Source: Closterium sp. NIES-65 (taxonomy: Eukaryota; Streptophyta; Zygnematophyceae; Desmidiales; Closteriaceae). Taken from it: a DNA stretch of 64,000 nt. Below the pieces are notes generated by a model. It searched no databases. It was given only the letters and a program-made list of their open reading frames with translations, and was not told where the DNA came from. This document shows positions 20,118 through 28,895 of this stretch, in pieces. The position numbers were made by a program, and so were the translations under genes. The stretch spans positions 423,324-487,323 of the forward strand of contig CANXME010002097.1 of NCBI GenBank assembly GCA_948144175.1, read 5' to 3'. The number at the start of each line of letters is the position of its first letter. Within the stretch, counting starts at the first letter, position 1.

Positions 20118-20745
20118 ACTTGAACATGGGGAGGGTGGTGTGAGGTGCAGTGGAACAACGGCAAGGGGATACAAGCAAGCGCACATGATGAAACCATGTA
20201 TGGTGAGGAGTGAGGGGAAAGAGGAGGGCATGAAAGGAAGGGAAGGTTTGAGAAAGGATGGGGAAGGGAAGGGCAGGACAGGGAGGGAAAAGCAGGGATG
20301 GGGAGGGCAGGTGGGAACAGGACAGAGGGTGGGGGGAAGGAGGGCTGACAGTGGTGGGAAGGAGAGTAAGAGTGCAAGAGGACGGGGAGAGAGAGTGCGG
20401 GAAGACTGAGAGAGAGAGAGAGAGAGAGTGTGGGAAGGAGAGTGAGAGTATGGGTGCAAGGAGAGAGAGAGTGCGGGAGAAGGGAGAGAGAGGAATGGGT
20501 TCGTGAGGGTGGGAAGGAATGTGAGAAGGTGGGAAGGAATGAGAGGGTGAGAAGGAAAGGGAGAGGGTGAGAATCTCTGAAGGAATTATATGTGGTTGGG
20601 AAGGAATGAGGGAAGGTGCGAAGGAATGAGAGTTGGCGGCAGAATAACAAAGGTTGGCCGACACGCAGGGAATCACGCTTGCGACAGGCATTTGTCCAAC
20701 GAGCGAGGGTGTCGAGCATGGGAAATACGAGCGACGGGGGAAACT
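20118..20745. other. Unassigned purine-rich DNA right of element 2
   Basis: It starts with the target copy acttg. It becomes G/A-rich with a (GA)n microsatellite at about 20408-20428 and irregular gggaagga units. I find no gene. Frames on the minus strand (20011-21528) run across LTR and repeats and are not credible. Confidence 0.6.
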
Positions 20746-20749
20746 GCCA

Positions 20750-21400
20750 GCGATAGAGGATGGGGGGAAGCAGGGTAGGGGATGGTGGGAAGCAGGGCAG
20801 GGGATGGGGGGAAGCAGGGTAGGGGATGGGGGGAAGCAAGGCAGGGGATGGGGGAAGCAGGGCAAGGGATGGGGGGAAGCAGGGTAGGGGATGGGGGGAA
20901 GCAGGGCAGGCGCTGGGGGGAAAGCAGGGTAGGGGATGGGGGGAAGTAGGGAAGGGGATGGGGGGAAGCAGGGAAGGGGATGGGGGGAAGCAGGGAAGGG
21001 GATGGGGGAAAGCAGTGAAGGGGATGGGGGGAAGCAGGGAAGGGGATGGGGGGAAGCAGGGAAGGGGATGGGGGGAAGCAGGGCAGGGGTTGGGGGGAAG
21101 CAGGGTAGGGGATGGGGGGAAGCAGGGCAGGCGATGGTGGGAAGCAGGGAAGGGGATGGGGGGAAGCAGGGAAGGGGATGGGGGGAAGCAGGGCAGGCGA
21201 TGGGGGGAAGCAAGGTAGGGGATGGGGGGAAGCAGGGTAAGGGATGGGGGGAAGCAGGGCAGGGGATGGGGGGAAGCAGGGCAGGGGATGGGGGAAGCAG
21301 GGGGGATGGAGGGGGGAAGCAGGGAGGAGGGAGGGGGAAAGCAGGGAGGAGGGAGGGGGGAAGCAGGGAGGAGGGAGGGGGGAAGCAGGTGAGGTAAAGG
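20750..21400. repeat. G-rich minisatellite, 21-bp unit
   Basis: About thirty copies of ggggatggggggaagcaggg(a/c)a. Each unit supplies several G runs of three to six, so the plus strand could form G-quadruplexes over roughly 650 bases. The opposite strand reads as a Pro-rich low-complexity frame. Confidence 0.93.
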
Positions 21401-21519
21401 AGAATAGATTGCGGGGTAAACAGAGCTGGAGGGAGAAAGGGAGGTTGGTCAAAATAAAGAGAGGTGTAAACAATTAGGGGGAAGTGAGGTCGATGGGGAG
21501 AGGGAGTGAGGGAAGTACC

Positions 21520-21760
21520 CGCTCTCACCTTTGTCTCTCACTCTCTGCCCCTCCCCCTCAGTTCCTCCCCCTCCGTCCTTCCCCTTCTGTGTCCTTCCCC
21601 CTCTGTCGCTCCAAATTTGTCCTTGCCCCTCTGTCTCTCCCCCTCTGTCCTCCCCCCTGTTCCTCCCCTCTCTGTCTCTCCTCCTCTGTCCTCCCCCCTG
21701 CTCCTCCCCTCTCTGTCTCTCCCCCTTGTCCTTCCCCTTCTGTCCTTCTCATCTCCCCCA
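21520..21760. repeat. Pyrimidine-rich minisatellite
   Basis: Imperfect repeats of ctctgtctctccccctctgtcctccccc. Open frames here are repeat artefacts. Confidence 0.85.
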
Positions 21761-22817
21761 CCCGTTCCCTTCCTATCCCCCGCCCATCAATCATTCTTTC
21801 ATTGTGACACCATCCCCCCCTCAGCTGTCCATCCCCCTCTGTTCCCACCGCTCTGCCCCTCACATCAGTATGCACTCACTGCGGTTGGAAGGAGCGAGGG
21901 CGTATAAGGGAGTTGCTACACCCGATGCGCGGGCCGTCGACTTCAGCTAGTGATCTACGGCAGATTGCGGGTGAATGGTTGAGCGTGTGACAAAGGGAGG
22001 AGTGTGCGTAATGAGGGGAAGCACGCGTGATGAGGGGAGGATAGCGCATAACGAGGGGAAACGCGCGTGTCGAGAAGGCACGTGCGCGACGAGCGGAAAT
22101 GCGCGTGATGAAGGGAATCGCGCGTTACGAGGTGAAACGCGCGTGATGAAGGGAAACGCGAGTGACGAACGGAAGGGCATGCCGAAGGGAAGCACGGAAT
22201 CCCGGGCAGGCGCGAGCGACGAGGGCAGGCGCGAGTGACGAGGGCAGGCGCGGGTGGCTAGGGGGAGCGCGGGTGACGACGCGCGCTAAACGTGGGGTAG
22301 AATGGTGAAGCACTCGTTTGTGACACACGTTCCGTGTGAGTAACGCGAGAATGTATGTAAATATCGTGTGTGACACTGGGCTTGTGCTGCCCAGCTATTG
22401 GCGAGATAGCATGCATGACGTGAAATGCGCGTGAAAAACGCGGTCGGGGAACTAGCTGATGCTGCTCAGGCTTTCTACTCACGAGGGGGAGTAGGCTGAT
22501 CAAGGATATGTGAGAGCCTAACAGTGGGCCAACCTGAGCGACGTTCGGTTCTGTTTTGCGATTGTGCACAAAAGCCAATGAGAGAGTGTCGCTAGGCGTT
22601 GTCCCAGAGTCGCGAGATGTAAAGAATTTTCTCGGATTCCTTCTGGGTCTTACTGTAAACGTACAGCCCAGCTTTCAGAAAAGTAGGCTAGGTCCGACGA
22701 CCTCGCCTTCCGAACCACTATCGCGTCGCCTTCAGGTTTTCCAATCCCGAACCTACACCCAGCCATCTCGCGGCCCCGCGACCATCGCCTAGGTAGCTCT
22801 GCTATATTAGTCCTAGG
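21761..22817. other. Unassigned DNA with short degenerate repeats
   Basis: Between about 21990 and 22290 a loose 15-18 base motif, cgcg(t/a)gtgacgaggggaa, recurs many times. The rest (22300-22817) has ordinary composition and no recognisable gene. Confidence 0.55.
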
Positions 22818-22965
22818 CTTCATTGTTACGATGTGAAGTTTTATGAGAAGGCATTCCTGTATGCTGCAGGAGCCGACTCTACCGAGTACGAAGTTGAGGA
22901 GTCAGAAGAGCCGAAGCGACGCAGCAACCGTCAGACCAAGACCGATGCTGGCAGAAACATTTGAA
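22818..22965 (+). pseudogene. Remnant of Copia integrase C-terminal region
   Basis: A short open stretch reads CYDVKFYEKAFLY, then an acidic segment and PKRRSNRQTK before a TGA. Copia integrases often have a (R)DVxFYE motif followed by such a basic stretch, as in element 2 (ARDVIFYERLTLQ). The match is short, so the call is tentative. The chromovirus sits 13 bases downstream. Confidence 0.45.
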
Positions 22966-22978
22966 GTGAAAAGAGCGG

Positions 22979-23321
22979 TGTAAGGAAATTCCCTTTTCCT
23001 TACTTCGCGTCCCTGCTCAACGCGTACATCGCTGTAGCACCTCAGTCAGCACCGTTACCACTCGCGACCATCGCATCATTCATCATCCCGCCTTTTTCGC
23101 ACATCGCATCCCGACCTCACGGCTCGGCTGGTAACCCGCGCTCCGGGCCTACGCTTCGACACTTTCCCAACCTCAGTCCCAGGCTCGTCGCGCGACAACC
23201 ACAGTCCATTACCGTTACCACTATTGCTTCGCTATATAATCCTTCGCTCATGCCTTCGCTCATTTGTACTCCTGCTTCGATAGTGCAATTCTCGTTCGTT
23301 CACTCAATTGCACTCGTAACA
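22979..23321 (+). repeat. 5' LTR of the chromovirus
   Basis: It runs TGTAAGGAAATTCCC...CTCGTAACA and is identical to 28197-28539. A TATA motif lies at 23233-23240. Confidence 0.96.
23233..23240 (+). promoter_or_regulatory. TATA box in chromovirus 5' LTR
   Basis: The sequence tatataat lies about 80 bases before the LTR end, where the promoter of the genomic RNA is expected. The 3' LTR has the same motif at 28451-28458. Confidence 0.6.
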
Positions 23322-23323
23322 CT

Positions 23324-23336
23324 TGGTATTCAGAGC
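23324..23336 (+). promoter_or_regulatory. Primer-binding site of the chromovirus
   Basis: TGGTATTCAGAGC begins two bases after the LTR. It equals the initiator-tRNA-Met site TGGTATCAGAGC with one inserted T. Confidence 0.7.
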
Positions 23337-23502
23337 CTACGATCTCATCTCGGACCGCATCCACACCTTCGCTTCCCACTATCTCAATTTTTGGGGGGGG
23401 TAGACGTCTCTCAGCGATACAGCACCGCCGCTCGTAGTGCTCTCTCGGAAGCACGCACGGCCACGACTGAGGCTCTCGCTGAGCTTGCCCGACACCCCTG
23501 CC

Positions 23503-24681
23503 ATGGCTGATTTCACTATCGCCACGTTGACGCAGGAGCAACTCGATCGTCTCGTGCGACAGCTGGAGGAATCAGCGCTCGAAATCGCGACGCTCACGGC
23601 GGAACGTGACTCCGCCCGTCAACAGTCAACGGTGAACGCTCCGACAACTTCCCAAGCGCCAACCAATGTTTCTGTCCATTCGGAGGAGCCGATTGTTATC
23701 TCATCCGGCACACCAACGCAAAACAACAGCACGGGACAGCGCTCAGGCGCAGCCAGTGACGGCGCAGCCCAACCGATGCCCGGCATGGGAGGGAACAGGA
23801 ATGCATCAAGCCCACGGGAGCCCCGAGAAGCCCGTCGGCACGTGGAGTTTGCGATGACAAGTGGAGGGAACACCACGATGGCCCCAATGCCACTCAAGCC
23901 GCAACGCCCGCCCTGCTTCGACCCAAGCCAACGCGGTGGCCCGACAGTTCAATCGTGGGTCTTCACGATGAACGTGTTTTTCGACGCCAACTACGTCGAG
24001 TCGGACGCCGCCAAGATTCGGTATGCAGTTTCACTACTCAGGGGCCCCGCCATGGACTGGTGGCGAGTCATCGTGACATCGCCACGCGCCTACGAGCCAC
24101 CGCCGCACGAGGAAGGGCCCTCGGGTCCAGCTGTCACCTGGAGTTCGTTCTGCGAAACAGCCCAATATAGCACGTGGGATGCGTGGTGCGCAGGGCTTCG
24201 GGCGCGTTTTGAGCCGATCGCGGCTTCTATTTCGGCGCGTCAGAAACTGCGCACTTGGCGCCAGCTCGGGTCGGTCCAAGACTACACCAGCGGTTTTCTC
24301 GCACTTTGCGAACAGGTCGGCTACATGCACGAGGCGGAGCGGGTGGACCGTTACGTCGGCGGACTGAAGCCGGACATATCGCACGAGATAATGCTACGCG
24401 GGCTATCGAATTTCAACGAAATCCTCGCGCTCGCCGAGAAAATCGATATCCTACGCCGACCGAGACCGGGGTCCTATTTCGGACATCGTCCTCGGGGACT
24501 GATCGAGCACGCCACCGTACATGCCGTCGCAACGAATGCAGCTGCCACGCCATTTAGAGGGCGCTGCTTTGCTTGCAACCGGCCGGGCCATCGCAAGAGC
24601 GAATGTCCAGAAGAGCTGAGGCGTCGAGGAGCAGAGCAGGGGAGGGAGTCTCAGAGGCAGGGAAACGCCAGGAGTCAGTAG
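23503..24681 (+). CDS. Chromovirus Gag
   Basis: A protein of 392 residues. I choose ATG 23503 (MADFTIATLTQEQL, context gccATGg) over the upstream in-frame ATG at 23437, whose first 22 residues look like leader. The N-terminal third is Ser/Thr/Gln-rich and likely disordered. The central part fits a retrotransposon gag domain (WWRVIVTSP, AGLRARFEPIAASISARQKLRTWRQLGSVQDYTSGFLALC). The C-terminus has a CX2CX4HX4C zinc knuckle (CFACNRPGHRKSEC). It would form the particle and bind genomic RNA. The last codons lie on a frameshift site, and the TAG at 24679-24681 ends the unshifted product. Confidence 0.92.
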   Translation: MADFTIATLTQEQLDRLVRQLEESALEIATLTAERDSARQQSTVNAPTTSQAPTNVSVHSEEPIVISSGTPTQNNSTGQRSGAASDGAAQPMPGMGGNRNASSPREPREARRHVEFAMTSGGNTTMAPMPLKPQRPPCFDPSQRGGPTVQSWVFTMNVFFDANYVESDAAKIRYAVSLLRGPAMDWWRVIVTSPRAYEPPPHEEGPSGPAVTWSSFCETAQYSTWDAWCAGLRARFEPIAASISARQKLRTWRQLGSVQDYTSGFLALCEQVGYMHEAERVDRYVGGLKPDISHEIMLRGLSNFNEILALAEKIDILRRPRPGSYFGHRPRGLIEHATVHAVATNAAATPFRGRCFACNRPGHRKSECPEELRRRGAEQGRESQRQGNARSQ

Positions 24682-24721
24682 AAATTGGGCCAACTACTGA
24701 CGAGACTGCCTGCTCGCCCAA
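24660..24721 (+). promoter_or_regulatory. Programmed -1 ribosomal frameshift signal, slippery site plus pseudoknot
   Basis: GGGAAAC at 24660-24666 is in the gag frame as G GGA AAC, the X XXY YYZ form. After a 7-base spacer, GTCAGTAG (24674-24681) pairs perfectly with CTACTGAC (24694-24701). The 12-base loop holds TTGGGC (24685-24690), which pairs with GCCCAA (24716-24721). This gives an H-type pseudoknot with 8-bp and 6-bp stems. A -1 slip at the heptamer enters the pol frame exactly. The gag stop codon lies inside stem 1. Confidence 0.88.
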
Positions 24722-27700
24722 CCACACCGACCCTCACCGAGTCACAGTACCGATTCACGCCATCGATCGGGCTCGGATGAATAAGGAGGGTACAGCGACG
24801 GATTGCCCAGTACTGATCCACGGGAAAATACAGGGAGCAGCAGTCAAGATTTTCATCGACGGAGGAGCTAGCCACAGTTTAGTTAATACCGCAACCGCAC
24901 GAAAACTTCAACTGACACTTAGCCGATGTTTACCTGAGATTGATGCGCGCTTAGTCGACGGCACGCCGCTGGCCATACGGGAGAAGGTGGAGAAAGTAAA
25001 AGTTCGCTGCGGGGGGAACTTCGGGTTTACACAGGAAATGCTCGCGACGACACTGGATGGGCACGACATTTTATTGGGACGTGATTGGTTGCGACGTTAC
25101 AATCCGAGAATCGACTGGACGACGGGCAGCTGCACTGTGCGAAGTAGTGGTAACTGGGTCGAACTACCACGCTGGCAGTCGCCTGAGTCATCGACGGTCC
25201 ACGTCAACGCCATCACAATGAAACGAGCAGTCGCCGCTGGAGCTGACGTGTATGCAGTAGACATCGCAGTGGTAGAAAAAGATGAGCAGCCGAGTGATTT
25301 CCAGAAATTGCTGACAGCGGTACCGCCGGAGCTACAAGAGCTATTGAAACGGTACCCGGGAATTTTCCCCGACGACTTACCGGAAGGACTGCCACCTCAG
25401 CGGGCGCACGACCATAGGATAGAGTTAGAGCCGGGGGCACAGCCAACTGTACAGCGCCAGTTCAGACTGACACAGCCGGAGCTCGACGAACTGAGGAAGC
25501 AGTTAGATTACCTGTTAGCAAAGCAGTTTATCCGACCGAGCTCGTCGCCGTTCGCCGCACCGATACTATTCACACCAAAAAAAGACGGAGGTTTTCGCAT
25601 GTGCATCGATTACCGAGCGCTCAACAGGGTTACAATAAAGTCACGATACCCCATTCCCCGCGCCGACGAACTGATCGACCAACTGCGAACAGCACGGGTG
25701 TTCTCGAAAATAGATCTACGGGGAGGTTACCACCAAATTAGAGTCGAACCATCGGACTGCGCCAAGACAGCTTTTAGAACTAGGTACGGGTCGTTCGAGT
25801 ACACCGTGATGCCTTTCGGGCTAACCAACGCACCCGCAACATTCCAGATGACCATGAACGAGGCGTTTAGACCACTTTTAGATAAGTGCGTGATAGTCTA
25901 CCTCGACGACATTCTCGTCTACAGCCGCGATAAGCAGCAGCATTTAGCGGACCTGGAAGCAGTGTTTAAAATTCTCGAGGAGCATCGTTTATTGACTAAG
26001 GGGTCTAAGTGCGAGTTTTTTCGGGATAGGTTAGAATTTTTGGGGCACGTTATTTCAGAGGCTGGGGTTGAGATTGACCCGAAGAAGCTGGATACGGTCA
26101 AAGCTTGGCACCCCCCGACAAACATCACGGAGCTGCAGAGTTTTTTGGGTTTCGTTAATTATGTCCGTCGATTCGTCCCTGACATGGCCCGCTTAACTGC
26201 CCCACTGACGGATCTGCTGCGGAAAAGGGTCGCTTTTACGTGGGGGGAGAAAGAGCATGCTGCCTTCTCTACCCTGAAAACTGTTCTCTGTTCACCACCT
26301 GTCCTGCGCATTGCCGACCCACACCGCCCATTCGAAGTCATTACTGACGCAAGCGACATCGCCATCGGAGCCGTACTGTTACAGGATTTCGGGAACGGCC
26401 TACAGCCCATCGCATACGAATCACGAAAACTGCACCCACCTGAGAAGAATTACCCGATACACGATCGCGAAATGCTTGCGATCGTGCATGCGTTCAAAGT
26501 GTGGCGCTGTTACTTGACCGGCGCAGACGTGACAGTACGGACAGACCACAAATCTCTACAGTACCTCCGCGCACAGCCTCACCTCAACCCACGACAGATT
26601 CGATGGCTCGATTTCCTCGAGTCGAATTTTCACTACACGGTCACCTACAAAAAAGGAGCATCAAATATCGCCGATGCACTGACTCGCCCTACTGCCCAGA
26701 TTCACGCCATACTACTCGCCCAGACCAGCCCACTGCTGACAGGCCTATTTACCCACGGATACCAAACCGACCCGTTCTTTACAGGAGGCAACTCGCAGCA
26801 GTTCGCAGCAGCACGAGGGATCTATTACGTAAAGGTTGGGACCGACCGCATTTGGGTACCCGGGTATACACTACTACGGGAATTACTGTTACAAGAGGCA
26901 CACGACGGAGTTACCTCAGGACATTTCGGGGTAGAAAAAACACGACAGCAGCTGCAGCGGTATTATTACTGGCCAGAAATGTTGACCGACATCCAACGAC
27001 ACGTAGCATCGTGTCCCACCTGCCAGGTCATGAAATCATCACGGAAGCGGCCGGCAGGACAGTTGCAGCCGATCCCACCCCCAGAGCGTGCTTGGCAGCA
27101 GGTGACGATGGACTTCGTCACGGGGTTACCGGCCGGGGCGAGTGGGAACGACGCGATCTTGGTCGCCGTCGATCGACTGACGAAGATGGCACATTTCGCA
27201 GCATGCAAGAAATCAATCACAGCCGAAGAAACAGCCCGCCTCTTCATCACCACCGTCGTTCGCCTCCACGGGATACCATCGGCAATCATCAGCGACCGCG
27301 ACACGAAATTCACCAGCAACTTCTGGCGGAACCTGTGGCAGCAGTTCGGCACACGACTTCAATTCAGTTCATCCTATCACCCCGAAACCGACGGACAGAC
27401 GGAACGGACAAACCAAACCATGGAGCAGCTGATTCGAGCCACGTGCGACGATCCGAACACGTGGGAACATCAGCTGCCGCTCATCGAGTTCGCGTACAAC
27501 AACGCACCATCAGCCACGACGCAACAGTCACCGTTTTACCTGAACTACGGACAGGACCCAACAGTACCCATGACCCCACACCCCGACAATCCAGTCCCAC
27601 GAGCCCAACAGTTCGCCGAGATTTTGCAAGCAGCACGGACCAGGGCAGCAGACGCAATTAAAAAAGCCAACATCATCGCTAAACGAAACGCCGATCGCCA

Positions 27701-28169
27701 CCGTCGACCTGTCACTTACCAGCCAGACGACCTGGTACTACTCGATACCCAGAACCTCCGCCTACCCATCACTCCAAAACTTCGCCCCCGATATTGTGGG
27801 CCATTTCGCATCAGCCACATGATCACACCCGTCACCGCCCACCTCCTCCTCCCTGCTGACTGGTACGTCAGCCCGTCATTCCACGTCAGCCTACTTCGCC
27901 CTTACATACCATCCACGAGCCAACTGCCACGAAATCGCCCAGCCAGCATGACACGTCCCCCAACCGAACCACTAATCACCCCTGAAAAAATCCTCAGCCA
28001 CCGAGTCCGCAACCCTCGGGGAGCACGACGGATCGAATTCCTAATTCGCTGGAAGGATCGAACGCCCACAGAAGACAACTGGGTCCCCCTGGATAAAATT
28101 GAGAACCACCCTGTCTTCACCGAGTATCTGCGAAGCCGAAATTTCCGCGACGTCCATGCGCTCTCGTAA
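24666..28169 (+). CDS. Chromovirus Pol (protease, RT, RNase H, integrase, chromodomain)
   Basis: The frame is open from before 24573. I begin the Pol part at the shift site, 24666, because it would be made as a Gag-Pol fusion. Numbered from ATG 24573: protease FIDGGASHSLV at residues 94-104 (DGG instead of DSG/DTG) and the partner strand DILLGRDWL; RT with YLDD at 443-446 and FGLTNAPATFQ; RNase H with VITDASDIAIGAVL; integrase zinc site H777, H784, C814, C817, then MDFVTGLP, ISDRDTKF and PETDGQTERTNQ (D, D, E); and a chromodomain in the last 60 residues (EFLIRWKDRTPTEDNWVP). The chromodomain usually directs insertion to chromatin. The frame has no internal stop. Confidence 0.94.
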   Translation, partial: RQESVEIGPTTDETACSPNHTDPHRVTVPIHAIDRARMNKEGTATDCPVLIHGKIQGAAVKIFIDGGASHSLVNTATARKLQLTLSRCLPEIDARLVDGTPLAIREKVEKVKVRCGGNFGFTQEMLATTLDGHDILLGRDWLRRYNPRIDWTTGSCTVRSSGNWVELPRWQSPESSTVHVNAITMKRAVAAGADVYAVDIAVVEKDEQPSDFQKLLTAVPPELQELLKRYPGIFPDDLPEGLPPQRAHDHRIELEPGAQPTVQRQFRLTQPELDELRKQLDYLLAKQFIRPSSSPFAAPILFTPKKDGGFRMCIDYRALNRVTIKSRYPIPRADELIDQLRTARVFSKIDLRGGYHQIRVEPSDCAKTAFRTRYGSFEYTVMPFGLTNAPATFQMTMNEAFRPLLDKCVIVYLDDILVYSRDKQQHLADLEAVFKILEEHRLLTKGSKCEFFRDRLEFLGHVISEAGVEIDPKKLDTVKAWHPPTNITELQSFLGFVNYVRRFVPDMARLTAPLTDLLRKRVAFTWGEKEHAAFSTLKTVLCSPPVLRIADPHRPFEVITDASDIAIGAVLLQDFGNGLQPIAYESRKLHPPEKNYPIHDREMLAIVHAFKVWRCYLTGADVTVRTDHKSLQYLRAQPHLNPRQIRWLDFLESNFHYTVTYKKGASNIADALTRPTAQIHAILLAQTSPLLTGLFTHGYQTDPFFTGGNSQQFAAARGIYYVKVGTDRIWVPGYTLLRELLLQEAHDGVTSGHFGVEKTRQQLQRYYYWPEMLTDIQRHVASCPTCQVMKSSRKRPAGQLQPIPPPERAWQQVTMDFVTGLPAGASGNDAILVAVDRLTKMAHFAACKKSITAEETARLFITTVVRLHGIPSAIISDRDTKFTSNFWRNLWQQFGTRLQFSSSYHPETDGQTERTNQTMEQLIRATCDDPNTWEHQLPLIEFAYNNAPSATTQQSPFYLNYGQDPTVPMTPHPDNPVPRAQQFAEILQAARTRAADAIKKANIIAKRNADRHRRPVTYQPDDLVLLDTQNLRLPITPKLRPRYCGPFRISHMITPVTAHLLLPADWYVSPSFHVSLLRPYIPSTSQLPRNRPASMTRPPTEPLITPEKILSHRVRNPRGARRIEFLIRWKDRTPTEDNWVPLDKIENHPVFTEYLRSRNFRDVHALS

Positions 28170-28180
28170 GAGGGGCCTCC

Positions 28181-28196
28181 TTGGGGAGGGGGGTAG
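28181..28196 (+). promoter_or_regulatory. Polypurine tract of the chromovirus
   Basis: The purine run ggggaggggggtag directly precedes the 3' LTR start TGTAAGG, just after the pol stop. Confidence 0.75.
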
Positions 28197-28539
28197 TGTA
28201 AGGAAATTCCCTTTTCCTTACTTCGCGTCCCTGCTCAACGCGTACATCGCTGTAGCACCTCAGTCAGCACCGTTACCACTCGCGACCATCGCATCATTCA
28301 TCATCCCGCCTTTTTCGCACATCGCATCCCGACCTCACGGCTCGGCTGGTAACCCGCGCTCCGGGCCTACGCTTCGACACTTTCCCAACCTCAGTCCCAG
28401 GCTCGTCGCGCGACAACCACAGTCCATTACCGTTACCACTATTGCTTCGCTATATAATCCTTCGCTCATGCCTTCGCTCATTTGTACTCCTGCTTCGATA
28501 GTGCAATTCTCGTTCGTTCACTCAATTGCACTCGTAACA
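28197..28539 (+). repeat. 3' LTR of the chromovirus
   Basis: Identical by eye to 22979-23321. The agcgg target copy follows it. Confidence 0.96.
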
Positions 28540-28549
28540 AGCGGGAACA

Positions 28550-28801
28550 TGTTTTGAACGGGTTCCCGCGCCGCACGGTTTCTGAATTCAGTTGTAATAA
28601 GGGAATGTACCCCTTAGAGCACATGGCTAGTCTAGGTCCTTTCGTATTCCCTTGTACTCTTATATAAACTCGATGTATGCATGCTATTATCAACTCAGTC
28701 ATTTACATTCACTCTGACCTGAGATACAAACTTCCGCTGCAACACTACACCGCGATCAACCCTGAGCGATCCTTTGCTAAGTCCCACTTGGGATTGTAAC
28801 A
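28550..28801 (+). repeat. LTR of element 3
   Basis: It reads TGTTTTGAACGGG...GATTGTAACA, about 252 bp, with a TATA block TATATAAA at 28661-28668. The left edge is inferred from the TG start and the purine tract. No second LTR remains for comparison. Confidence 0.7.
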
Positions 28802-28895
28802 TGGTATGAGAGCTACTCAGGGATTCTTCGCAACTTCACTTCCGTGAAATTCGCCGAATCAAGACCTGGCGAGCGGCACACGCTCCAAGACCAAG

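Larger units (their letters stand above)
22979..28539 (+). mobile_element. Ty3/gypsy chromovirus, intact and probably recent
   Basis: A 5561-bp element with 343-bp LTRs identical by eye and a perfect duplication agcgg (22974-22978 and 28540-28544). It has a primer site, gag, pol in the -1 frame, a chromodomain at the polymerase C-terminus and a G-rich tract (about 28181-28196) before the 3' LTR. Pol order is protease, RT, RNase H, integrase, as in Ty3/gypsy. It landed within or beside the left end of Copia element 3. I see no disabling mutation. Confidence 0.96.

Noticed and set aside
20750..21400. Possible CRISPR-like array
   Set aside because: The units are contiguous, with no unique spacers and no cas genes. 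The DNA is eukaryotic. It is a minisatellite.
20011..21528. 505-codon Pro/Ser-rich frame on the minus strand
   Set aside because: It crosses the G-rich minisatellite and part of the element 2 LTR. The protein is simply the repeat translated.
23437..23502. Upstream start for chromovirus Gag
   Set aside because: The extra 22 residues are Arg-rich and unlike gag, and ATG 23503 has a better context. The internal start is preferred.
26501..27661. 386-codon frame overlapping chromovirus integrase
   Set aside because: It is in another frame over a well-supported integrase and its composition (His/Arg/Thr) matches a shifted reading.
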